Below are positions 52,950-62,143 of a stretch of DNA of 64,000 nt, piece by piece. Under the pieces are notes generated by a model. The model did no database searches and had not been told where the DNA came from. It saw nothing but the letters and a program-made list of their open reading frames with translations. Every line of letters begins with the position of its first letter. Position 1 is the stretch's first letter. Location: the NCBI GenBank assembly GCA_903884105.1, contig CAISDJ010000121.1, positions 1-64,000 on the forward strand, read 5' to 3'. The position numbers were made by a program, and so were the translations under genes. Origin of the DNA: an uncultured Pseudomonadota bacterium. GTDB lineage: Bacteria > Pseudomonadota > Gammaproteobacteria > Steroidobacterales > Steroidobacteraceae.

Positions 52950-53759
52950 ATGAGCGACTCCCTGCACCGATTGCTTGGCATCATGGCCACGCTCCGCGAT
53001 CCGTTGCGGGGTTGTCCCTGGGATCGCGAGCAGGACTTCGCTTCCATTGCGCCCTACACGATCGAAGAGGCGTACGAAGTCGCGGACGCCATCGAGAAGC
53101 AGGATCTCGGTGCCCTGCGTGACGAGCTCGGCGACCTGCTGTTCCAGGTCGTGTTCCATGCGCAGATGGCAGCGGAGCAGGGCGCCTTCACCTTCGACGA
53201 CGTGGCGGCCGGGATCTGCGACAAGATGGAACGCCGTCACCCTCACGTCTTCGGGTCTGCCCAAGTGGAGTCGGCCGAAGCGCAGACCGTGGCCTGGGAA
53301 GAACTGAAGCGCAAGGAACGCGTGGCTCGCAATGCGGGCGCAGGGGTGCTGGCCGACGTGCCGGCGTCGCTGCCGGCCATGACTCGAGCGGTCAAACTGG
53401 GCAAGCGCGCGAGCCAGGCTGGATTCGATTGGCCTGAGATCGGCGGCGTCCTGGGCAAGATCCAGGAAGAGCTGGATGAGCTGCGGGCAGAAGTCGAGTC
53501 TGGCGCCGACCCGTCCAGGGTAGGGGAAGAGGTCGGGGACCTGCTGTTCAGCGTGGCCAACCTGTGCCGTCACACCCGGCAGGATCCGGAGGCCGCACTG
53601 CGCCGGACCAATGCCAAGTTCGAGCGCCGTTTTCGCCATATAGAGGAGCGACTGCACCAGGAGGGCAGGACCCTCGCGGACGCCGGCCTCGAGGAGATGG
53701 ACGCGCTCTGGGACGAGGCCAAGCGGCTGGAACGTGGAGTGGGTCCCACTCCGGCCTGA
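52950..53759 (+). CDS. mazG: Nucleoside triphosphate pyrophosphohydrolase MazG
   Basis: 269 residues. All-alpha NTP pyrophosphatase with two MazG domains: LRGCPWDREQDFASIAPYTIEEAYEVADAIEKQDLGALRDELGDLLFQVVFHAQMA and a second with IQEELDELRAEVESG and RVGEEVGDLLFSVANLCRH. The ExxE...ExxD metal motifs are intact in both. It hydrolyses non-canonical NTPs and can modulate (p)ppGpp levels. It begins six bases after the Nudix gene, so the two house-cleaning enzymes are likely co-expressed. Confidence 0.95.
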   Translation: MSDSLHRLLGIMATLRDPLRGCPWDREQDFASIAPYTIEEAYEVADAIEKQDLGALRDELGDLLFQVVFHAQMAAEQGAFTFDDVAAGICDKMERRHPHVFGSAQVESAEAQTVAWEELKRKERVARNAGAGVLADVPASLPAMTRAVKLGKRASQAGFDWPEIGGVLGKIQEELDELRAEVESGADPSRVGEEVGDLLFSVANLCRHTRQDPEAALRRTNAKFERRFRHIEERLHQEGRTLADAGLEEMDALWDEAKRLERGVGPTPA

Positions 53760-53847
53760 AGGCTATTCAGCCGGGATTCATGGCCCTGGGGCTACCTTGG
53801 ACGCACGCTCGAGGGAACAGGTCCCAAAGGCTTCGAGGAACCCCACC

Positions 53848-54465
53848 ATGAACACCCAGCTCTCCCGTTTCGCCAAGACCCGCTGCACCGCCTTTGCTTT
53901 AGCCCTGACCGGTTTGTACGGGTGCGCCACGGCCGTGGCAGCGCCACCGCCGTGGGCGAACAACCGTGGACATGTCGAGCGTGAGTACAGCCGTCCGGTG
54001 AGCCGTGAGTACGACGATGCCCGCGTGGTTGCCGTCGAGGCCATTGTCACTCGCGTCCGGGTCGAGTCGCCGCGGCGCGAATGCTGGGACGAAGTCCGTA
54101 CCGAATACCCGGAACGCATCGACCATAGCGGGGCCGCAGCGCCCACGATCATCGGCGGCATCATCGGTGGCGTCATTGGCAGCCAGGTTGGCCATGGTCG
54201 AGGCCGTGACATCGCGACGGTCGCAGGGACTCTGATTGGCGCGTCGATCGGCCACGATGCCGCCAGCCGTTCAAGCCGTGATTCGGTCCCCGAAGAGCGG
54301 GTTGTCGAGCGCTGCCGGACCCGGTACGAGGGTTCCTATCGGGAGCGGGTCGACGGCTACCACGTTACGTATGAATACCAAGGTCGCGAGTACACGACCC
54401 GGTTGCCGTACGACCCGGGCGACCGGATCCGTGTCCAGGTGGCGGTATCCCCCGCGGGGTATTGA
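53848..54465 (+). CDS. Glycine-zipper 2TM-domain outer-membrane protein
   Basis: 205 residues. Signal peptide (RCTAFALALTGLYGCATAVAAP) with a possible lipobox-like LYGC. The mature part has a strand-rich region (VVAVEAIVTRVRVESPRRECWDEV), the glycine zipper TIIGGIIGGVIGSQVGHGRGRDIATVAGTLIGASIG, and a C-terminal region that looks like a beta domain (YHVTYEYQGREYTTRLPYDPGDRIRVQVAV). It belongs with the Rickettsia 17-kDa surface antigen/SlyB-like group. Probably an envelope stress or integrity factor. The frame upstream of the ATG overlaps mazG and is not used. Confidence 0.88.
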   Translation: MNTQLSRFAKTRCTAFALALTGLYGCATAVAAPPPWANNRGHVEREYSRPVSREYDDARVVAVEAIVTRVRVESPRRECWDEVRTEYPERIDHSGAAAPTIIGGIIGGVIGSQVGHGRGRDIATVAGTLIGASIGHDAASRSSRDSVPEERVVERCRTRYEGSYRERVDGYHVTYEYQGREYTTRLPYDPGDRIRVQVAVSPAGY

Positions 54466-54552
54466 TTCCGCTTGGGCGGCAATGGACGTAGACTAGGGGC
54501 CGCAGGCGGTCAGGTGATCCCTCTTCGATAGAAACGCGGTGTTGTGGTTGCA

Positions 54553-54864
54553 ATGATTCTGAAGCGCATCTTCCTCGCCCTGATCGTCCTCGCTGCAAGC
54601 GGGCTGACGGGGGCACCTGTCGTTGCGCCCGCCGACGCGCAGGGGCTGGCGGATCGCCGCCCGCGTGACGACAACTCCATCGAGCCCGGCGGGTATTCGC
54701 TGGACGATGCGGTCGAGCTGGCCCAGAGCCGCTATCGCGCCAAGGCCGTCAAGGCCGAAACGGTGGAGGAACAGGGCCGCCGCGTGCATTACATCCGGCT
54801 GCTGAGCGCCGAGGGGCGCGTATGGACCGTCCGCGTCGACGCCGCCACCGGACGGATCCAGTAA
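54553..54864 (+). CDS. Small secreted PepSY-domain protein
   Basis: 103 residues from the ATG at 54553 (GTG 54544 is an alternative). A signal peptide (FLALIVLAASGLTGAPVVAPADAQ) precedes a short PepSY domain: GGYSLDDAVELAQSRYRAKAVKAETVEEQGRRVHYIRLLSAEGRVWTVRVDAATGRI. Such proteins commonly precede PhoPQ-like two-component genes and may modulate the sensor in the periplasm. The response-regulator gene begins four bases after its stop. Confidence 0.85.
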   Translation: MILKRIFLALIVLAASGLTGAPVVAPADAQGLADRRPRDDNSIEPGGYSLDDAVELAQSRYRAKAVKAETVEEQGRRVHYIRLLSAEGRVWTVRVDAATGRIQ

Positions 54865-54868
54865 GCCC

Positions 54869-55555
54869 ATGCGCGTGCTGGTCGTCGAGGACGAGGCGCC
54901 ACTCCGGGAGTCCCTGGTCAAGGCACTGGCAGCGGCAGGATTTACCGTCGATGCCGCGGCAGACGGTCAGGAAGGCCTGTATTGCGGCTCCGAATACGCC
55001 ATTGATATCGCTATCATCGATCTCGGCTTGCCCAAGGTGCCGGGCCTCGAAGTCATCCGGCAGTTCCGCGCGCAAGCCAAAAAGTTCCCCATCCTCATCC
55101 TCACGGCGCGCGACCGCTGGCAGGACAAAGTCGAGGGCCTGCAAGCCGGTGCCGACGACTACGTCGCCAAGCCTTTCCATTTCGAGGAGTTGCTCGCCCG
55201 TGTGCAGGCACTGCTGAGGCGCTCGGGTGGCTGGGCCCAGCCCGTGCTTCGCTGCGGCCCGGTCGCACTGGATCCTCGCACCCAGGCCGTGACGGTGAAC
55301 GACCAGCCCGTCGAACTGACCAGTTTCGAATACCGCATCCTCGAGCACCTGATGATGCGGGCGGGCGAAGTCATCTCGAAGACCGAGCTGACCGAGCGCA
55401 TCTATGCGCAGGATTTCGATCGCGACAGCAATACCATCGAAGTCTTCATCGGCCGCCTGCGCCGCAAGCTCGACCCCGACAACTCCCTGAAGCCCATCGA
55501 GACGCTCCGCGGCCGGGGCTATCGCTTCCAGCTCGAACGCTCAGCCGAAAGCTGA
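54869..55555 (+). CDS. OmpR/PhoP-family response regulator
   Basis: 228 residues. The receiver domain has the acidic pair in VVEDEAPLRESL, the phospho-acceptor aspartate in IAIIDLGLPKVPGLEVI and the lysine in DDYVAKPFHFEELLARV. A C-terminal winged helix follows (LTSFEYRILEHLMMRAGEVISKTELTERIY, DRDSNTIEVFIGRLRRKLDP, ETLRGRGYRFQLE). The closest known type is PhoP, responding to low magnesium, cationic peptides or envelope stress; the actual stimulus is unknown. Between the PepSY gene and the sensor kinase. Confidence 0.93.
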   Translation: MRVLVVEDEAPLRESLVKALAAAGFTVDAAADGQEGLYCGSEYAIDIAIIDLGLPKVPGLEVIRQFRAQAKKFPILILTARDRWQDKVEGLQAGADDYVAKPFHFEELLARVQALLRRSGGWAQPVLRCGPVALDPRTQAVTVNDQPVELTSFEYRILEHLMMRAGEVISKTELTERIYAQDFDRDSNTIEVFIGRLRRKLDPDNSLKPIETLRGRGYRFQLERSAES

Positions 55556-55576
55556 GTCCGTTCATTCCCCGCGACC

Positions 55577-56950
55577 ATGCAGGTCCGCTCGCTCAGCACC
55601 CGCCTGCTGGCTTCAGTCAGCGTGCTTCTCGTCATCTTCTTCGGGCTGACGATCATCGCGCTCGATCTCGTCTTTCGCGATATCTCCGAGCGCGCCATCA
55701 TGGACCGGCTGGAAGTCCAGGTGTTCGCGTTGCTGTCGGTGTCGGAAGAAAGCATGCGGGGGGGGCTCGAGCCTGCGCCGCAGCTTGCCGAGTCGCGGTA
55801 CAACAGCCCGGGGTCGGGACTGTATGGCGAGATCCGCCGGACCGACGATGCGACGACGTGGCGGTCGAACTCGATGGTGGGTACCGGTCTGGATTTCGGC
55901 GGCGTGCTGTCTCCGGGCCAGCGACGGTTCGGGGTTCTGCCGCTCACGAACGGCTCCGAAGTGCTTGCACTCAGTCTCGGCATTGCGTGGGAATTCCCGA
56001 ACGGATCCACTCGCAACTTCGTCTACAGCGTCGCCGAGAACCTTGATCCGTACTATGCACAGCTCAATCGCCTGCGCGGCCAGATGTTCGGCTGGTTCAT
56101 CGGGCTGATGTTGTTGCTGCTCGCAGCCCTCGCATTCGTGTTCCGCTCCGTGCTGTCTCCCGTCAGGCGAGTGGCTCGCGAAATCGAGGAAATCGAAATC
56201 GGCCAGCTGTCCGAGCTCGGGTCGGGCTATCCACGCGAGCTGGTGGGCGTGACGACGAACATGAATGCCCTGTTGCGGAGCGAGCGAGAGCGGCTTGCGA
56301 GATATCGGAACACCCTGGGCAATCTCGCGCACAGCCTCAAGACGCCGCTCGCGGTCATGCGGAACCTGCTCGGCAGCGAGACACTGCGCGACGCGCCGGT
56401 TGCGCGGCAACTCGATGAGCAGGTCAGTCGCATGGACGACATCGTGCGGTACCAGCTCAAGCGGGCCGCAGCGTCAGGGGGCACCGGCCTCGGTCAGGCG
56501 CCTGTGGACGTCCAGCAGACCCTGGAGTCGTTGCGCGGCGCGCTCGTCAAGGTCTACGCAGATCGCGGGCTTGACCTGCGATTGCAGGTTGAACCGGGGT
56601 GCCGCTTCATCGGCGACCAGGGCGATCTCACGGAGATCGCTGGCAACCTGCTCGACAACGCGTGCAAGTGGGCTCACCGGACTGTCAGTCTCTCTGCCGC
56701 GCCGCTGCTGCGGCCCGGCGCCCGCCACGCCGGGTTACTGCTCGTGATCGAAGACGACGGCCCTGGCATTGCGCCGGATGCGCGCGCCCGCGTTCTGGAG
56801 CGCGGCGCGCGACTCGACGAGCGGGTGAGTGGCCAAGGCATCGGGCTGTCGGTGGTTCGCGAGCTGGCCGAGGTCAGTGGCGGCAGTGTCGCAATCGATG
56901 ACTCCCCGCTTGGCGGTGCGCGCGTTGAAGTGCAGTTGCCCGCGCCATGA
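55577..56950 (+). CDS. PhoQ-like sensor histidine kinase
   Basis: 457 residues. First membrane helix at about 12-33 (ASVSVLLVIFFGLTIIALDLVF), an acidic periplasmic sensor region of about 135 residues, a second helix (MFGWFIGLMLLLLAALAFVF), a HAMP-like linker (VRRVAREIEEIEIGQLSELG), the phosphorylated His in NLAHSLKTPLAVMRNLL, and an ATPase domain with NLLDNACKWAH, EDDGPGIAPDARARVLERGARLDERVSGQGIGLSVVRELAEVSGG. It pairs with the adjacent regulator. Its stop overlaps hrpA (ATGA). Confidence 0.93.
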   Translation: MQVRSLSTRLLASVSVLLVIFFGLTIIALDLVFRDISERAIMDRLEVQVFALLSVSEESMRGGLEPAPQLAESRYNSPGSGLYGEIRRTDDATTWRSNSMVGTGLDFGGVLSPGQRRFGVLPLTNGSEVLALSLGIAWEFPNGSTRNFVYSVAENLDPYYAQLNRLRGQMFGWFIGLMLLLLAALAFVFRSVLSPVRRVAREIEEIEIGQLSELGSGYPRELVGVTTNMNALLRSERERLARYRNTLGNLAHSLKTPLAVMRNLLGSETLRDAPVARQLDEQVSRMDDIVRYQLKRAAASGGTGLGQAPVDVQQTLESLRGALVKVYADRGLDLRLQVEPGCRFIGDQGDLTEIAGNLLDNACKWAHRTVSLSAAPLLRPGARHAGLLLVIEDDGPGIAPDARARVLERGARLDERVSGQGIGLSVVRELAEVSGGSVAIDDSPLGGARVEVQLPAP

Positions 56951-59900
56951 CCGAACCCGCCCTGCGCTTCCACTATGACGAAGCATTACCCATCACCGCC
57001 CACCGCGACGAGATCCGCAAGGCCCTCGAGCAGCACCAAGTGGTTGTCATCTGCGGGGCAACGGGGTCGGGCAAGACGACTCAGATCCCGAAGCTCTGTC
57101 TCGAACTCGGTCGGGGTACCAAGGGGCTGATTGGTCATACGCAGCCGCGTCGGATTGCGGCGCGTGCCATCGCGGCCCGTCTCGCTGCTGAACTCGGCAC
57201 AACGGTGGGCGGGGTAGTGGGATACCAGGTGAGGTTCACGGACAGGACCAGCCGGCAGTCGCGCATCAAGGTGATGACCGACGGCATCCTGCTCAAGGAG
57301 CTGGAGCGCGACCGGATCCTGCGCCGCTACGACACGCTGATCATCGACGAGGCGCACGAGCGCAGCCTCAACATCGACTTCCTGTTCGGCGTGCTCAAGG
57401 GGCTGCTGCCGCGACGCCCGGACCTCAAGCTCATCATCACCTCCGCCACGATCGACACTGCGCGCTTTGCGGATTTCTTCGGGGGAGCGCCGGTCATCGA
57501 GGTGTCGGGACGGGGCTACCCCGTCGAGACCCGTTACCGTCCGCTGCATGGTGAGGACGACGATGAAGAGTCCACTGTGCTGTCGCTGCCGGAAGGCGTG
57601 CTTGAGGCAGTCAAGGAACTTGATGCGGATGTCAGCAGCAGGGCAGGTGACATCCTGGTGTTCCTGCCCGGCGAAAAGCAGATCCGCGAGGTGACCGAGG
57701 TCCTCGAGAAGGCGAAGCTGCGTAATACCGAAATCCTGCCGCTCTATGCGCGGCTCTCTGCCAGCGACCAGGAACGCATCTTTGCACGGCATGCATCGCG
57801 TCGCGTCGTGCTGTCGACAAACGTCGCGGAAACCTCGCTGACCGTGCCTGGAGTTCGCTACGTCATCGATTCCGGCCTGGCGCGCATCAGCCGCTACAGC
57901 GTGCGCGGCAAGGTGCAACGCTTGCCCATTGAACCGATTTCGCAGGCCAGTGCCGATCAGCGGCTCGGACGCTGCGGTCGCGAGGCCGAAGGCATCTGCA
58001 TTCGACTGTACGCGGAAGAAGACTTTGCCCAGCGGTCCGCCTTCACGCCGCCCGAGGTGCTGCGTACGAATCTCGCAAGTGTAATCCTGCAGATGGCGGT
58101 GCTCGGCCTCGGCGAGCCCGAGCAGTTCCCGTTCCTCGACCAGCCCGACACGCGGCTCGTCAACGATGGCTACCGCCTGTTGCAGGAGCTGAAGGCGGTC
58201 GATACCGACAGGCGCGTGACGAGCCTCGGCCGACAGATTGCATCGCTGCCGCTGGATCCCCGGCTCGCGCGCATGCTGCTGGCAGCCACGCATCACCGCT
58301 GTCTCACCGAGATGCTCGTCGTTGCGGCGTTCCTCTCCGGGCAAGACCCGCGCGAAAGGCCTCAGGACTCGAAGGCCAAGGCAGACGAGTGCCATGCGAA
58401 GATCGCCGACCAGAGATCGGATTTCATCACCGTACTGAATCTGTGGCGGCTGTTCGCGGAGAAGCTCGAGGAGCTGTCCGGCAACCAGTTGCGTAAATGG
58501 TGTCGCGAGAATTTCCTCTCCTATCTCCGCTTGCGCGAATGGCAGGACCTGCATGGCCAGCTGTCCGCAGCCATCGAAGATCTGAAATTGAAGCCGACCC
58601 TGCAACCGGCGGCTTACGCCGACCTGCATCAGGCGTTGCTGACCGGTTTCCTCGGCTCGATCGGTACGCTGGATGACCGGCGGGAGTACTTCGGCGCCCG
58701 GGGCACTCGCTTTGTGATCGCGCCGGGAACGTCGCTCGGTTCACGCACGCCGCAGTGGGTGGTTTCCGCCAGCATGGTGGAGACCACGCGACTGTATGCG
58801 CGCATGGTGGCGGCTGTTGAGTCCGGATGGATCGAGTCCGCCGGTTCACACCTGCTGAAGCGGACGCATGCCGAGCCGCACTGGGTCGAAGAGCGCGGGT
58901 TCGTTGCAGCCTTCGAGTCGATCACGCTGTACGGCTTGACCCTGACTTCACGTCGTCGGGTGAACTACGGCAATGTGGCACCCCGCGAGGCGCGTGATCT
59001 GTTCATCCGTGAAGCGCTGGTCGAAGGGCATTCGACGCTCCGTGCGCCGTTCCTCGAGGCCAATCACCGGCTCAAGGGCGTGGTACAGGGGATCGAGGCG
59101 CGGATCCGGCGCCGGGACGTGCTGGCCGATGAACAGGCGCAGTGCGACTTCTATGTCAAGGGTATCCCGGAGCACGTCAATTCCATCCCGACGTTCGATC
59201 GCTGGTGGCGCGAAGTGCGGACGCACACGCCGCAGTTGCTCGACATGTCGCTCAAGGATCTCATGCAGCGGGAGGTTCCTGAGGCCACTGAATCCGTGTA
59301 CCCGGTTACGCTCGAGGTCGGCCGCAACAGGCTGCCTCTCACCTATCGCTTCGAGCCGGGAGCGCCGGACGATGGAGTCACATTGACGGTGCCGCTGCCG
59401 TTGCTCGGGCAGCTCTCGGGCGGACAGTTGGGCTGGATCGTGCCGGGCATGCGGCTGGAGAAGATCACCGCCCTGCTGCGGGCTCTCCCGAAGGCCGTGC
59501 GCAAGTCATTCGTCCCGGTGCCCGAACACGCCGCGGAAGGCCTGACCGAGATCGGTGCGCGGCCGCAGGCCGATTTCTTCGAGTCTCTGGCGCTGTGGAT
59601 TGCGCGTCGCGGCGGTCAGGCCACGACGAAGGAAGAAGTCGCGTCGCTGCCGCTGCCGGACTACCTGCAGATGAACCTCGCGATCGTGGACCTCGAGGGC
59701 AAGCGGTTGGCTGCAGGGCGCGACCTCCAGCGCCTTCGCCGCCAGTTACGCGCGGGTGCGGTATCGCCGCTCAAGGAAACAGCGGGTGCTGCTGCAACGC
59801 TGCGGCGTGAATGGGACTTCGGTGACGTGCCGGCCCAGCGACAGGTCGAGCGAGGAGGCTTGAGCTTCGCCGTGTACCCGGCGCTCAAGGATGCAGGTGA

Positions 59901-60681
59901 CGGCGCGGAGCTCGTCGAACTCGATTCTCCGTTGCTTGCGGAACATGAGACCCGCAGGGGTGTGTTGCGTCTGCTGCTGCTCGCGCTGGCCCAGCAGGTT
60001 CGATTCGCGCGCAAGCGCTTTGCCGACCGGAACGATCTGTTGTTGCTCGCTGCAGTGGCCCTGCCAGAAGTGCGGATCGCGGACCGTCTGGCGGAGCGGG
60101 TCATCCTCGATGCGTTCCTCGCCGATGAGCAGCCAACGCCGCGGTCCCGGGCCCAGTTCGACGCGGCCATCGAGGGCGGGCGCGATCGTTTCGCCCACTC
60201 CCTCGACAGGCTCGAAGCACGCGCCCTTGAGTTCCTGGGTGAACTGAAGAGCGTCCGGCAAAAGCTCCGCGTGCTCACGGCGCCTGCCTGCAAGGCGGCC
60301 GTGGCCGACATCGAGCAGCAGCTGGCGGGTCTGTTCCCCAAGGACTTCCTGGAGCGCACGCCACAGTTGCGACTCACCCAGTATCCACGGTACCTCAAGG
60401 CGATCGGCAGGCGCCTGGATCGACTGCCCGCGGGAGTCGGCCGCGATGCGGAGCTGCTGCGCACGGTCGAGCCGATCGTTCGCGAATGGCAGGGTCTGCG
60501 GCTGGCGGCGGGAGGCCCGTTGCGAGCCTCGCTCCTGCCGGAACTGGCGGCGCTGCGCTGGATGATCGAGGAATTCAGGGTCTCCCTGTTCGCCCAGGAC
60601 TTGCGAACCGCAGTGCCGGTCTCCCCGCAAAGGATGGCCGCGCAGCTTGAAAAGGCCCGTCAGGAATCGTCAAAACACTAG
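56947..60681 (+). CDS. hrpA: ATP-dependent RNA helicase HrpA
   Basis: 1244-residue DEAH-box helicase. Motif I ICGATGSGKTTQIPKLC, Ia QPRRIAARAIAARLA, II TLIIDEAHERSLNIDFLFG, III ITSATIDTARFADFF, V STNVAETSLTVPGVRYVIDSG, VI ADQRLGRCGREAEGICIRLY. The winged-helix/ratchet and OB-fold regions follow, then the large C-terminal DUF3418 extension typical of bacterial HrpA (ending QDLRTAVPVSPQRMAAQLEKAR). It acts on mRNA and collided ribosomes. Coupling to the kinase gene by a 4-base overlap is unusual. Confidence 0.95.
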   Translation: MTEPALRFHYDEALPITAHRDEIRKALEQHQVVVICGATGSGKTTQIPKLCLELGRGTKGLIGHTQPRRIAARAIAARLAAELGTTVGGVVGYQVRFTDRTSRQSRIKVMTDGILLKELERDRILRRYDTLIIDEAHERSLNIDFLFGVLKGLLPRRPDLKLIITSATIDTARFADFFGGAPVIEVSGRGYPVETRYRPLHGEDDDEESTVLSLPEGVLEAVKELDADVSSRAGDILVFLPGEKQIREVTEVLEKAKLRNTEILPLYARLSASDQERIFARHASRRVVLSTNVAETSLTVPGVRYVIDSGLARISRYSVRGKVQRLPIEPISQASADQRLGRCGREAEGICIRLYAEEDFAQRSAFTPPEVLRTNLASVILQMAVLGLGEPEQFPFLDQPDTRLVNDGYRLLQELKAVDTDRRVTSLGRQIASLPLDPRLARMLLAATHHRCLTEMLVVAAFLSGQDPRERPQDSKAKADECHAKIADQRSDFITVLNLWRLFAEKLEELSGNQLRKWCRENFLSYLRLREWQDLHGQLSAAIEDLKLKPTLQPAAYADLHQALLTGFLGSIGTLDDRREYFGARGTRFVIAPGTSLGSRTPQWVVSASMVETTRLYARMVAAVESGWIESAGSHLLKRTHAEPHWVEERGFVAAFESITLYGLTLTSRRRVNYGNVAPREARDLFIREALVEGHSTLRAPFLEANHRLKGVVQGIEARIRRRDVLADEQAQCDFYVKGIPEHVNSIPTFDRWWREVRTHTPQLLDMSLKDLMQREVPEATESVYPVTLEVGRNRLPLTYRFEPGAPDDGVTLTVPLPLLGQLSGGQLGWIVPGMRLEKITALLRALPKAVRKSFVPVPEHAAEGLTEIGARPQADFFESLALWIARRGGQATTKEEVASLPLPDYLQMNLAIVDLEGKRLAAGRDLQRLRRQLRAGAVSPLKETAGAAATLRREWDFGDVPAQRQVERGGLSFAVYPALKDAGDGAELVELDSPLLAEHETRRGVLRLLLLALAQQVRFARKRFADRNDLLLLAAVALPEVRIADRLAERVILDAFLADEQPTPRSRAQFDAAIEGGRDRFAHSLDRLEARALEFLGELKSVRQKLRVLTAPACKAAVADIEQQLAGLFPKDFLERTPQLRLTQYPRYLKAIGRRLDRLPAGVGRDAELLRTVEPIVREWQGLRLAAGGPLRASLLPELAALRWMIEEFRVSLFAQDLRTAVPVSPQRMAAQLEKARQESSKH

Positions 60682-60721
60682 TACAACCCGCAGCCGTCGG
60701 GTCTGCAGCAGTTTTGCGGTG

Positions 60722-60743
60722 CGATCGTGGAGTGTTACGATCG
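60722..60743 (+). promoter_or_regulatory. Inverted repeat at the start of the DAHP synthase gene
   Basis: CGATCGT (60722-60728) and ACGATCG (60737-60743) form a perfect 7-base inverted repeat around GGAGTGTT, ending four bases before the ATG. It could be an operator or an mRNA hairpin with GGAG in the loop. A TTGCGG-16-TACGAT promoter-like pair (60714-60741) overlaps it and would start transcription at the ATG. Confidence 0.5.
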
Positions 60744-60747
60744 AATC

Positions 60748-62127
60748 ATGACGCGAAATCCTCATCTTCTTGATTGGCACCCGGCGAGCTGGCACGACCG
60801 GCCGGCCACCCAGCAGCCCACTTATGCAGATCCCGAGGCCCTGTCCGCCGCGGTGGGCGCCCTGTCGCGGCTGCCGCCGCTCGTGGTCTCCTGGGAAGTC
60901 GACGCGCTGAAGGAGCAGATTGCAAGCGCCCAGCGCGGCGAGCGCTTCGTTCTGCAGGGCGGTGACTGCGCGGAGTCCTTCGAGGACTGCCAGTCCGAGG
61001 ACATCGTCAAGAAGCTCAAGATCCTGCTGCAGATGAGCCTCGTGCTCATGCACGGCATGAAGAAGCCCGTCGTCCGCATTGGCCGCATGGCAGGCCAGTA
61101 CGCCAAGCCGCGCTCCGCCGACACCGAAACGCGGGATGGCGTGACGCTGCCGAGCTATCGCGGGGACATCGTCAATCGCCCCGGCTTCACGCTGGAGGAC
61201 CGCGAGCCGGATCCGCAGTTGCTGTTGCGCGGCTACGAGCGCGCGGCGCTGACGCTGAATTTTGTCCGGTCGCTGATCGACGGCGGTTTTGCAGATTTGC
61301 ATCACCCCGAGTACTGGAACCTCGACTTCGTGCGCCACTCGCCGCAGTGGCAGGGCTACGAGAAGATCGTGAATTCCATTTCGGATGCGCTCGACTTCTT
61401 CGAGGCCGCCAATGGCAGCCCGATGCACGAGTCAAACCGCATCGACTTCTACGCGAGCCACGAGGGCCTGCACCTGCTGTACGAACAGGCGCAGACACGC
61501 TACATCGAACGCTCGAAGCGGTGGTACAACCTGTCGACGCACATGCCATGGATCGGCATGCGCACGGCGGCGCTGGACGGCGCGCACGTGGAGTTCTTCC
61601 GCGGGATCGCGAATCCGATGGGCATCAAGGTCGGGCCGTCGATGAGCACGGAGTGGGTGCAACAGCTGATAGCGAAGCTGAATCCGAACAACGAGCCGGG
61701 ACGGATCACGTTGATCCATCGCATGGGCGCGAAGGAAATCGACAAGCGCCTGCCAGGACTGATCCAGGCCGTACGGGCGACGGGCAGTCCCGTCCTGTGG
61801 ATCTGTGATCCCATGCATGGCAACACCGAAACGGCCACATCGGGTCTCAAGACGCGGCGCTTCGAGAACATCCTGTCCGAGCTTGAAGCCGCCTTCCGCA
61901 TCCACCGCGACCAGGGTTCGATCCTGGGCGGAGTGCACTTCGAGCTGACGGGCGACGACGTGACGGAATGCACGGGCGGCGCTCGCGGCCTGACGGATGG
62001 GGATCTGGCGCGAGCCTACAAGTCGCAGGTCGATCCTCGGCTCAACTACGAGCAGGCGCTGGAACTGGCCATGCGGTTGTCGGGACTCTATCCGCCGAAG
62101 CCGCACGGCCCGTCATTCGGCAGGTAG
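60748..62127 (+). CDS. Class II 3-deoxy-7-phosphoheptulonate (DAHP) synthase
   Basis: 459 residues from the ATG at 60748. Plant/mycobacterial-type enzyme catalysing the first step of the shikimate pathway. Diagnostic blocks: PLVVSWEVDALKEQIASAQRGERFVLQGGDCAESF, RIGRMAGQYAKPRSADTE, PSYRGDIVNRP, DFYASHEGLHLLYEQAQTRY, ITLIHRMGAKEIDKRLPGLI, WICDPMHGNTE and GGVHFELTGDDVTECTGGA. The N-terminal extension is short compared with the mycobacterial enzyme, so allosteric control by aromatic amino acids may differ. A GTG at 60727 is a possible alternative start. Confidence 0.95.
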   Translation: MTRNPHLLDWHPASWHDRPATQQPTYADPEALSAAVGALSRLPPLVVSWEVDALKEQIASAQRGERFVLQGGDCAESFEDCQSEDIVKKLKILLQMSLVLMHGMKKPVVRIGRMAGQYAKPRSADTETRDGVTLPSYRGDIVNRPGFTLEDREPDPQLLLRGYERAALTLNFVRSLIDGGFADLHHPEYWNLDFVRHSPQWQGYEKIVNSISDALDFFEAANGSPMHESNRIDFYASHEGLHLLYEQAQTRYIERSKRWYNLSTHMPWIGMRTAALDGAHVEFFRGIANPMGIKVGPSMSTEWVQQLIAKLNPNNEPGRITLIHRMGAKEIDKRLPGLIQAVRATGSPVLWICDPMHGNTETATSGLKTRRFENILSELEAAFRIHRDQGSILGGVHFELTGDDVTECTGGARGLTDGDLARAYKSQVDPRLNYEQALELAMRLSGLYPPKPHGPSFGR

Positions 62128-62143
62128 CTCTATAGGCCCATCG

